A DNA stretch of 64,000 nt from Pseudoclavibacter sp. 13-3. GTDB lineage: Bacteria; Actinomycetota; Actinomycetes; Actinomycetales; Microbacteriaceae. Positions 54,345 to 61,453 of this stretch are shown here, in pieces. The position numbers and the translations under genes were made by a program. How positions within the stretch are numbered: the first letter of the stretch is position 1; every line of letters starts with the position of its first letter. Below the pieces are notes generated by a model, which was not told where the DNA came from, ran no database searches, and saw only the letters and a program-made list of their open reading frames with translations. The stretch is taken from NCBI RefSeq assembly GCF_021168475.1, contig NZ_JAJOZT010000001.1:248001-312000 (forward strand), written 5' to 3'.

Positions 54345-55322
54345 ATGTCATCACACGCACTCGTCATCGGAGCGGGCCCGCTCGGGCGCGCCACCGCCGA
54401 GCATCTCCTCCACGGCGGCCATGCCGTCACCATCGCCGCACGACACCCGCTGCCCGCGGATGATCCGGTGGCAGCGGTCGGCGCCGCATCCGCCCGCCTC
54501 GACGTCACGACCCCCGAATCGCAGGATGCCGTGGCCGCGCTGCGCCCAGACGCAATCGTCGCCTGCTGCAACTGGCCGTACCAGCAGTGGCAGCAGATGT
54601 GGCCACGTGCGGTGCAGAACCTCATCGCCATGGCCGAGCGGTCAGACGCCGTGCTCGTGCTCGCGGGCAACCTCTACACCTACGCTCGCACCGCCGACCC
54701 CCTACGGGAGGACTCTCTCGTAGACCCGCCGTCAGCTCTTGGCAGAGTGCGCGCATCCGTCTGGGAGGCCGTGCGAGTCGCCGATGCAGCGGGTCGCATC
54801 CGCGGCGTCGAAATCCGCGGCTCCGACTACTTCGGCCCTGGAGCGGGCGCCGGAGCGCATGCCGGCGATCGACTGGTCGGCCCGGTGCTGGCCGGCAGAA
54901 CCGCCTACCCCATCGGCGATCCCGATCAGCCGCACACCTGGACCGCGATCGCAGACATGGGCAGACTCCTCGCCCGCGCCGCCTTCGACCCCCTGATGTG
55001 GGCACGCACCTGGCACGTGCCGAGCGCCCCAGCGTGCACGCTGCGCGACCTTGCCACCGAGATCCTGCGGGCGCAGACAGAACTCGAAGACAGAGATCCC
55101 ACGGATGTCGGTCCCCGACTCCGCCCCGTGCCGACATGGATGCTTGCCGCGCTGGGCGTGGTCTCTCCCATGTTGAGACAGATGCGGACTGTCTCCTATC
55201 AGTTCACAGCGCCCTTCGTCATGGACGACTCTGCGGCCAGGGCTGAACTCGGCGAACAGGAGACGCCGCTCGCCGAGACCGTCGATGCGGTCGTGCGAGA
55301 GCACCTGCGTCGGCACGGTTGA
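54345..55322 (+). CDS. NAD(P)-dependent epimerase/reductase-like protein
   Basis: This 325-residue Rossmann-fold protein starts with the nucleotide loop LVIGAGPLGRATAEHLL (GxGxxG) and follows the atypical short-chain dehydrogenase/NmrA-like layout; GVEIRGSDYFGPGAG is the conserved epimerase region. The classical YxxxK is not obvious, so catalysis or a regulatory role is open. The start at 54345 follows CCAGGAG. Twin operators in its promoter predict tight repression by the adjacent TetR protein. Confidence 0.85.
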   Translation: MSSHALVIGAGPLGRATAEHLLHGGHAVTIAARHPLPADDPVAAVGAASARLDVTTPESQDAVAALRPDAIVACCNWPYQQWQQMWPRAVQNLIAMAERSDAVLVLAGNLYTYARTADPLREDSLVDPPSALGRVRASVWEAVRVADAAGRIRGVEIRGSDYFGPGAGAGAHAGDRLVGPVLAGRTAYPIGDPDQPHTWTAIADMGRLLARAAFDPLMWARTWHVPSAPACTLRDLATEILRAQTELEDRDPTDVGPRLRPVPTWMLAALGVVSPMLRQMRTVSYQFTAPFVMDDSAARAELGEQETPLAETVDAVVREHLRRHG

Positions 55323-55333
55323 GCGGCGACGGC

Positions 55334-55431
55334 GACTCACTGGTGGCCTCATGGCGTTCGGTGAACTGGTCCAGTTAGCCACAGACATGCGACCACGCGC
55401 CCGCCTGTGAGTCACAAGCGGTAACGTACGT
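55334..55431. terminator. Nested palindromes between convergent genes
   Basis: In the 123-base spacer, GACTCAC (55334-55340) pairs with GTGAGTC (55407-55413), enclosing a perfect AACTGG-T-CCAGTT (55364-55376); ACGTACGT (55424-55431) follows. Together they could end transcription in both directions or bind a protein. No T runs are present. Confidence 0.35.
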
Positions 55432-55445
55432 ACCCGGCACGACGC

Positions 55446-57056
55446 TCAGTTGGCCGCGTGCACTCCCGTCTGCGCGCTGCCGTAGTCTTTGCCGAACCCC
55501 GAGTTCCAGCGTTCGATGGCGGGCAGACTGCTGGTGTCGTGGTGAGCCGCGTACTGCCGCACCGAGCCCGGGAACGCCGTCGTGCTGGCATGCCCGCCGT
55601 ACGGATCCGTGTAGAAGACGCCCTCGGTGCCGTGGTCGTGCGCCGTCGAGCCGACCGTCACGGTGGTCTGCCCCAGGTAGAAGTCACGCTGTGCGCCGTT
55701 GAACGGCGATGCGGCACTCTTCTGGTTCAGCTCGAGACCCGGAGCGATCGCGCTCCACGGCCATCCCTGCGACGTCGTGCTGTCGAAGAGCGACACCGTG
55801 GCGGTCGCCGAGCCGACTCCGCCGGTCACCGAGGCGACCCTGGAAGGATTGCGCACGCCGAACCACGGGTCGAAGCGCACGGAACCGCCGTCAGGCATCT
55901 CGACGGTGGTGTCCGTCTCCCACAGTTCGTAGAGCCCCCACACGTCAGCATCTGCGGCCGGCCCCGACTGCGCGGCGCTCGTGGCGCATGCCACGTCGGG
56001 GATCACGCGCAGACCGACATCGGACGACTCCAGGCCTGACCCGGAGGTCTGCACGAGGGCACCCGAGCACTTCTCGGTGAAGCTGTTCGCCTGACCCATG
56101 CGCGCCAGCGCCTGCATGGCGACCTGAGTGCCGTCGGAGCACTTCGCCGCGTACATGATCTGGTGGGCGTTGTTGCTCAGCGCGTCGGCCGAATGCGACC
56201 CCTGATGAAACTCGATCAGGTAGTCGCACACGATCGGCGCCCCGGCGGCATCGGTGGCGTACCCGGCGCGATCCTCTCGAACCAGTGCCACGTCATTCGC
56301 GACGAAGACCTTGTGCCCCACGTGGTCTTCGTGCCGGTGCTTCACCGTCTCGCCCGTCGCCTCTGCGTACTCATCGGACGCATGGTTCACCGTTCCGAAC
56401 GGAATGCCCTCGCCGCTGCCGAACTGGGCAGCAGCGAACTCGTAGATGTCTGAACTCTTCGGGTCGTCGCCATGCTCGTGTCCGAACGTGCACTGCGCGC
56501 CCGTCGCCGGATCCGTCACCACGCTGGGATGCCACCCGTCATAGAGACGGCCGTCGGCACCGTGCACGGCGTACTGGGCGTGCAGTTCAACGCTGCACTC
56601 CGGCATGGTGCCCGACACCTTGGTCGCACCCTCGGGCGACCAGCCGGTGACGAACGACTGCTCCGTTGGATCTGCGGCCGCACCTGCGTCGTCGCCGTGC
56701 CCGCTGTGCTCGCTCGTCTCACCGACGTCGCTCTGTGCGCTCTCGCCGGCGCCCGCATCGGCATCGCCGAGGTCTGCGCCGCTGTTCGAAGACGTGGCGG
56801 CAGCGTCGTCGGTGTCGTGGCCGGTGTCGTGGCCAGCGTCGTGATCGGTGCCCGTGCTGCCTGCTGCGTCCATGCCGCCTGCAGAGTCTGCGGATGCTGT
56901 CGCCGGCTGCGTCGAGTCGGTGTGCGTCAGGCCGTCGCCGTCTGCATGGGCCGCAGACACGCCGACCATGAGGGCGCCCGTCACCAGCAGCGCCGCGACA
57001 GCGCTGACGGCGCTGCGAGCGCGTGTGACACGTCGTGCAGTGTTCAGGGTGGTCAT
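55446..57056 (-). CDS. Secreted His/Asp-rich protein of unknown function
   Basis: This 536-residue protein has a clear signal peptide (RSAVSAVAALLVTGALMVGVSAAHA) and no membrane anchor at the C terminus, so it is secreted. Residues 39-130 are low-complexity Asp/His/Ser/Ala (DHDAGHDTGHDTDD and similar), possibly metal-binding. The rest is a folded domain with conserved-looking CTFGHEHGDDP, HRHEDHVGHKVFVANDV and FHQGSHSADALSNNAHQI segments and six cysteines that could form three disulfides. I do not recognise a named family. Its ATG overlaps the stop of the FG-GAP gene by 4 bases and GAAGGA precedes it. Confidence 0.87.
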   Translation of the reverse strand: MTTLNTARRVTRARSAVSAVAALLVTGALMVGVSAAHADGDGLTHTDSTQPATASADSAGGMDAAGSTGTDHDAGHDTGHDTDDAAATSSNSGADLGDADAGAGESAQSDVGETSEHSGHGDDAGAAADPTEQSFVTGWSPEGATKVSGTMPECSVELHAQYAVHGADGRLYDGWHPSVVTDPATGAQCTFGHEHGDDPKSSDIYEFAAAQFGSGEGIPFGTVNHASDEYAEATGETVKHRHEDHVGHKVFVANDVALVREDRAGYATDAAGAPIVCDYLIEFHQGSHSADALSNNAHQIMYAAKCSDGTQVAMQALARMGQANSFTEKCSGALVQTSGSGLESSDVGLRVIPDVACATSAAQSGPAADADVWGLYELWETDTTVEMPDGGSVRFDPWFGVRNPSRVASVTGGVGSATATVSLFDSTTSQGWPWSAIAPGLELNQKSAASPFNGAQRDFYLGQTTVTVGSTAHDHGTEGVFYTDPYGGHASTTAFPGSVRQYAAHHDTSSLPAIERWNSGFGKDYGSAQTGVHAAN

Positions 57057-59125
57057 GCGTTCTTCCTTCTGTGTCTTACGATGATTCCGGCCGCGATGCC
57101 GGCGATGATCATCGCCGCCGCAGCTGCCACAAAGGTCAGTTCAAGGCCGGTGGCGGCCAGTCCTCCGCGTCTCTCGGTGCCCTGTGTCGATGACTCCGGC
57201 GCCGCCGAATTCGGGGCCGCGTTCAGGGAGGCTTCCTCTGTCGCGTCGTCGCCCTCGGGCCGCGGCCCGTCTGGGGTCAGTTCCTCTTCGCCGTCTTCAC
57301 CGGTCTGGTCGTCGTCGCCTCCTGTGCCGGGGTCTACGGTGCCGGGCTCTTCAGTGCCGGGGTCTACAGTGCCGGGCTCTTCAGTGCCGGGGTCTACAGT
57401 GCCGGGCTCTTCAGTGCCGGGGTCTTCAGTGCCAGGCGTCGCCTCGGTCGTGCCGTCCAGGGAGGTGAGCAGCGTCACCCCGAGCTTTGGCGACGCAGAC
57501 ACGGCGTCTCCGCCGATGACGGCCACCAGTGAGGTCGTCGATCCGGAGGCACCCGGCAGGCGCCCGACGATCCCGACTCCCCGACCAAGACGCTGCCCGA
57601 CAGCTGTTCCCTGCCAGACCTGCAGAGCCTCCGACGGCAGGTCTGCGATGCTCACCGCGCCGTCGTTGACCGCGTCGTCGCCGATGAGCATCGCGGGGTC
57701 GAAGGCGACCGCACGGCCTGCCGTGGCGACGAGGCTGTCGCCGGAACCGACGTCGGCTCCCCACGAGCCGACCAGCAGACGGCGATCATGACCGTCGTTC
57801 CACGCGGCGAGGGAGTATCCCGTCTGATCCCCTGCCTCGTCGCCGCGAAGCCAGCGCCCACGCGGCGCTCGGTCAGTCTGATCAGTCTGGTCAGCGCCAG
57901 CCTGATCAGCATTCGCATCTGCAGCATCCGTCGCTCCGGCATCCGACGCGCAGACGTACACCGAAGCCTGGCCCGAGGCATCCGCATCAGTGCACACGGT
58001 GTCACGGGATGTGCTGCCGAGCACGAGTGCGACGCCTCCTGCGCGAGGCGCGTCAGCCGCGCTCACACCGTCAGCGCCGAATGCGAGATCTGCCAGCCCG
58101 TCGCCGTTGACGTCGCCCAGTGCAGCGATCGAGATGCCCAGCCGGTCACGGCCGCGCGACGGGCCTTCGACGGTGAACCCGTCGAAGCCCTCGCTGAGGC
58201 TCACCGCACCGTGCGGGTTGCTCACGACCCATGCGGCGCCAGAGGCACTCCCACCGTTCGCACCCTTCGCCGTATACCCGCTCACGGCCACATCGGCCAG
58301 CCCGTCTCCGTCGACGTCTCCGACACTCGCGACCGCCGTCACCGCGCGATTCTCAGCACCCGAGATCTGCGCGAGCACGCGCGGCTGCGATGCGAGACTC
58401 TGGCCGGTGCCCGGGATGGTGACCGTCGAGATGTCGTCTGCGCCGGCGATGATCGTGACTCGGCCGACGGTCTTGTCCGCCGCATCGCGGGCACCGGGTG
58501 AGACGACGCCGATCTCGGCCTTGCCGTCACCGTTGAGGTCGCCCAGCCCGGCCAGGCCGTTTCCGGTTCGATCGTTCGGTGCGGCGCCGCCCTGCACGAT
58601 GAATCCATGGGAGCCGAGATACGACAGCGACATGTTCGACAGCGTCTTCGAGCCGAACACGACGTACGCGCGAGCCTGCAGGTACTGACCGATCAGCAGA
58701 TCGTCGATGCCGTCGCCGTTCACATCGCCGGCACAGCTGACGCTGAACGCGCTCAGCGTGCTCTCCAACGGCCCCTCGATGCGAATCGCTCCAGAAGCCG
58801 GGTCGTCAAGGGCGCCGCCGTGTGCAGGTTCGCCGCCCGGGATCACGTATGTGGCGCCAGTCATCTTCTGCGACCCCACGATGCCGCTGCGCTTCCACAT
58901 CCACGCGGTGGTGATCGCGTCGCTGACGCCGTCACCGGTCACGTCACAGGCACCGGTTCCCACCGCAGCACCACCGGCACTCGCACGCGCTGCGGTATAG
59001 GTGACCGCGGGGTCGGAGGCCGGGGTGATCGTCGCGTCATCCGCAGCCGCCGGGGCGACCGCGCTCCCGCCGAGCAGCGCAAGGGCAGCTGCTGCCCCCA
59101 AAGCGCTCGTCAGCATTCGTCTCAT
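57053..59125 (-). CDS. FG-GAP repeat surface protein with LAXTG sortase anchor
   Basis: This 690-residue protein is exported (signal RRMLTSALGAAAALALLGGSAVAPAAA) and folds as an integrin-like beta-propeller: five calcium-type loops are visible, CDVTGDGVSD, CAGDVNGDGIDD, GDLNGDGKAE, GDVDGDGLAD and GDVNGDGLAD. A Pro/Gly/Thr/Glu wall-spanning segment with three PGTEEPGTVD repeats follows, then LAATG near residue 656, a hydrophobic helix and RHRRKNA, the layout of class E sortase (LAXTG) substrates. I chose ATG 59125 because it is 8 bases from GGAG; ATG 59131 is too close. It is coupled to the secreted gene downstream. Confidence 0.9.
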   Translation of the reverse strand: MRRMLTSALGAAAALALLGGSAVAPAAADDATITPASDPAVTYTAARASAGGAAVGTGACDVTGDGVSDAITTAWMWKRSGIVGSQKMTGATYVIPGGEPAHGGALDDPASGAIRIEGPLESTLSAFSVSCAGDVNGDGIDDLLIGQYLQARAYVVFGSKTLSNMSLSYLGSHGFIVQGGAAPNDRTGNGLAGLGDLNGDGKAEIGVVSPGARDAADKTVGRVTIIAGADDISTVTIPGTGQSLASQPRVLAQISGAENRAVTAVASVGDVDGDGLADVAVSGYTAKGANGGSASGAAWVVSNPHGAVSLSEGFDGFTVEGPSRGRDRLGISIAALGDVNGDGLADLAFGADGVSAADAPRAGGVALVLGSTSRDTVCTDADASGQASVYVCASDAGATDAADANADQAGADQTDQTDRAPRGRWLRGDEAGDQTGYSLAAWNDGHDRRLLVGSWGADVGSGDSLVATAGRAVAFDPAMLIGDDAVNDGAVSIADLPSEALQVWQGTAVGQRLGRGVGIVGRLPGASGSTTSLVAVIGGDAVSASPKLGVTLLTSLDGTTEATPGTEDPGTEEPGTVDPGTEEPGTVDPGTEEPGTVDPGTGGDDDQTGEDGEEELTPDGPRPEGDDATEEASLNAAPNSAAPESSTQGTERRGGLAATGLELTFVAAAAAMIIAGIAAGIIVRHRRKNA
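57331..57420 (-). repeat. Three 30-bp tandem repeats in the FG-GAP gene
   Basis: Three near-identical 30-bp units (57331-57360, 57361-57390, 57391-57420) differ by one base and are followed by a 13-base partial unit. They encode PGTEEPGTVD repeats in the wall-spanning region and are likely to vary in copy number. Confidence 0.9.
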
Positions 59126-59239
59126 TCGCATTGCTCCTTTGCAGTGCCGGCGACTGCGCACAGAAAAGGCACAGTCGTTCAACCGACTTCGAAAAGGTAG
59201 CACACCCTCAGCTTCAGGCGATGGCTGCGCGCGCGGCTC

Positions 59240-59653
59240 TCAGACTGCCCCCGGCCCCTGTTCAGCGGCTTTCGGATCCATCCAGAACGGTTCGAAATGA
59301 TTGCCGTCGGGGTCGTCGAATGCACGCTGATACATGAACCCGTAGTCGACGGCATCAGAGAGAGTGCCTCCGGCAGACTCCACCCGCTGAGCGAATTCAT
59401 CTACCGCAGCGCGTGAGGGCAGATCGAACGAGATCAGTGCCAGAGAGGTCACAGCGGGGTCTCCGACCTGCTTGTCGCTGACAAAGGTCGCATAGAACTC
59501 GCGTTTGAGCAGCATGAGCACCTTTCCCTCGTCGAGAACGATGGCTGCAGCGTTCTCGTCGCTGAACAGCGGGTTGATCTTCCAGCCAAGATCTGTGTAG
59601 AACTTCTTCGCACGGTCGAGATCGCTGGTCGGCAGATTGATGAAAATATCCAT
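59240..59653 (-). CDS. VOC family (glyoxalase/bleomycin-resistance-like) protein
   Basis: This 137-residue protein has the VOC fold with two beta-alpha-beta-beta-beta repeats: MDIFINLPTSDLDRAKKFYTDLGW at the start and SLALISFDLPSRAAVDEFAQRV in the second half, ending in a DPDGNHFEPFW metal-site loop. Members bind a metal and act on glyoxal, phenolic or drug substrates; here the substrate is unknown. Start ATG 59653 follows GAGGAG. It lies 114 bases upstream of the FG-GAP gene on the same strand, but a promoter may separate them. Confidence 0.9.
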   Translation of the reverse strand: MDIFINLPTSDLDRAKKFYTDLGWKINPLFSDENAAAIVLDEGKVLMLLKREFYATFVSDKQVGDPAVTSLALISFDLPSRAAVDEFAQRVESAGGTLSDAVDYGFMYQRAFDDPDGNHFEPFWMDPKAAEQGPGAV

Positions 59654-59971
59654 GATGTGCTCCTCATCGAGTGTTCGTCGCGTCTCTGCGCGCTGAGAGC
59701 TCACCGGCTCACGGCATCCACACGCGGGCACGTTGACAGGCGCGCATCATCGCATCGTCCAGGTCAGACTCACGGTAGCCGGATGGCTGCCTCGCGTACA
59801 CCCGCAGATACGATCCGCAGACGATCTCGCCCACGCACGCACATGCAGCGCGGTGCACGCATCGCGTCGCGAGTCAGACCGGTTCGCTCATCGTCACAGC
59901 ACAACTCGCGCACTAGGCTGGGCACATGGCGGCATCGGCCGATGCGGTCACGGCACATCGAGGAGGCAGCA
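59654..59971. other. Divergent spacer with plus-strand promoter
   Basis: This 318-base spacer between the divergent VOC and PLDc_N genes has no supported gene. At 59891-59896 TCGTCA and at 59914-59919 TAGGCT are separated by 17 bases and form a reasonable plus-strand promoter, with a 5' leader of about 45 bases containing the GAGGAGG ribosome site of the PLDc_N gene. Confidence 0.45.
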
Positions 59972-60265
59972 ATGGCAAAGGTCAAAGATCAGGCGCTCGA
60001 GACCAAGGGCGAAGTCAAAGGCAGAGTCAAAGGCGGCGCAAAGGTCTTCGGCTTCGTCGTCGGTGCCGCGCAGCTCGCACTGGCTGCCTATGCCGGGTCA
60101 GATCTCGTGAAGCGCCCCGAGTCGCAGATCAACGGCCCGAAGGCGCTCTGGGCCGGTGCGCTCGCGCTGAACTGGGTCGGCCCGACCGCCTATCTGCTGG
60201 TGGGCCGCAAAGAGTCGTTCGACCGGGTCAAGGGCTTCGTCGACGGGCTGCAGAAGCGGGCATGA
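59972..60265 (+). CDS. PLDc_N-like small membrane protein
   Basis: This 97-residue protein has a charged N terminus of Lys/Glu (KVKDQALETKGEVKGRVKGGAK), a hydrophobic segment (VFGFVVGAAQLALAAYAGSDL) and then ALNWVGPTAYLLVGRKE, which matches the PLDc_N helix found at the start of cardiolipin synthases. No phospholipase domain follows, so it is a stand-alone form. GAGGAGG precedes the ATG. Its stop overlaps the start of the GTPase gene as ATGA, so the two products are probably made together. Confidence 0.8.
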   Translation: MAKVKDQALETKGEVKGRVKGGAKVFGFVVGAAQLALAAYAGSDLVKRPESQINGPKALWAGALALNWVGPTAYLLVGRKESFDRVKGFVDGLQKRA

Positions 60266-61371
60266 CCGGGCAGCTGGGTGATGACGCCCAGGGGCGTCTC
60301 GGCGAGGCGTGGGATGACGCCCGCCTGCCGCGATACAACCTCGCGGTGATCGGGGCGACCGGTGCCGGCAAGAGCACGCTGATCAACGCCGTCTTCGGCG
60401 AAGATCTCGCAGCCACCGGCGTCGGCGCTCCGGTCACGCAGCAGGTGTCGCTCTACACGAACGACGAGGGCACTCTCGGCCTCTATGACTTCACAGGCGT
60501 CGAGAGCTTCGACCATCTGCGCGACGTGGTGCGCGCCTTCAAGAAGACCTATGCCGAGCGTGCGAAGGCCGACGAGCCGATCCACGGCATCTGGTTCTGC
60601 GTCAAGGCCGCCGACCGACGCTTCGATCAGACGCAGCGACGTCTCGTCGAAGACCTCGCCGCTCTCGACGTTCCGGTGTTCCTCGTGCTCACCCAGACAC
60701 CGTGGAAGGCAGGCATCGGCTTTCCCGCTGACGTGCAGCAGTTCGTCGACTACCTGACCTCGTTGCAGCTGCCCATCGAGACGGGCAGCCCGGTGCCGGT
60801 CGCCGCGGTCGACGACCCGTTCGCCGGCACCCAGGCCTTCGGCCTCGAGCACTTGGTCGAGGTGTCACTCCAAGCAGCCCCAAAAGGCGTGGGCCCGGCT
60901 CTGGCCGCGGCCCAAGACATCAGCACCGACGTCAAGCGTGGCGCCGCACGTAGGGTGATCGCACTCGCATCGACGACGGCGACGGGCATCGGAGCGATTC
61001 CCATTCCCGTCGCCGATGCCGTGCCCCTGATGGCCGTGCAGGTGGGCATGCTGCGCCGCATCGCCTCGATCTACGGCATCTCGCTGACGAAACAGGCGAC
61101 GGTTGCACTGGTCGCGCAGCTGGCCGGTGCCCTTGCGGGCAAGACCCTCGCGACGAGCCTGCTGAAGCTCGTGCCGGGTGCGGGCTGGGTGATCACTGGA
61201 GCCGTCGCCGGTGGCATCACAACGGCTCTCGGCTACGCGTGGCTCAAACTGTGCGAGAACCATCGAGCCGGCCGCCTCGACCTCTTAGACGCTCTGGAGT
61301 CGAATCGTCTCGCCGCCCTGCTGCTCGACATAGTGGCTCAGAACCTGCAGGGGCGCGTCGGGCACAAGTGA
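60262..61371 (+). CDS. Era/YcjX-like GTPase with DUF697
   Basis: This 369-residue protein has an N-terminal GTPase domain and a C-terminal DUF697 membrane-associated helical domain. G1 is GATGAGKST at residues 31-39, G3 is YDFTGVES (DxxG kept), but the usual guanine-specifying NKxD is replaced by LVLTQTPWK near 142. The DUF697 part (KRGAARRVIALASTTATGIGAIPIPVADAVPLMAVQVGMLRRIA) contains hydrophobic helices. ATG 60262 overlaps the preceding stop. A role in membrane stress or transport is plausible from relatives; nothing more specific is supported. Confidence 0.88.
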   Translation: MTGQLGDDAQGRLGEAWDDARLPRYNLAVIGATGAGKSTLINAVFGEDLAATGVGAPVTQQVSLYTNDEGTLGLYDFTGVESFDHLRDVVRAFKKTYAERAKADEPIHGIWFCVKAADRRFDQTQRRLVEDLAALDVPVFLVLTQTPWKAGIGFPADVQQFVDYLTSLQLPIETGSPVPVAAVDDPFAGTQAFGLEHLVEVSLQAAPKGVGPALAAAQDISTDVKRGAARRVIALASTTATGIGAIPIPVADAVPLMAVQVGMLRRIASIYGISLTKQATVALVAQLAGALAGKTLATSLLKLVPGAGWVITGAVAGGITTALGYAWLKLCENHRAGRLDLLDALESNRLAALLLDIVAQNLQGRVGHK

Positions 61372-61382
61372 CCTCGGCGCCC

Positions 61383-61402
61383 GCACGCGCTCGGGCGCGT
61401 GC
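61383..61402 (+). terminator. Hairpin terminator after the GTPase gene
   Basis: GCACGCGC and GCGCGTGC form a perfect 8-bp GC-rich stem with a TCGG loop, 11 bases after the stop codon. The T run is minimal, as often in actinobacteria. Confidence 0.55.
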
Positions 61403-61441
61403 CGCCTTGCCGGTGTCATCAGGCATGTCGGTGGCCGGTGG

Positions 61442-61447
61442 CAGAAT
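61442..61447 (+). promoter_or_regulatory. -10 box of leaderless UvrA-like gene
   Basis: CAGAAT ends six bases before ATG 61454 with no ribosome site, suggesting a leaderless mRNA. The -35 region is not obvious. Confidence 0.35.
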
Positions 61448-61453
61448 GGCCGC

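Noticed and set aside
57331-57420. CRISPR-like array of 30-bp repeats
   Set aside because: The units are contiguous with no spacers and are in frame in a surface-protein gene.
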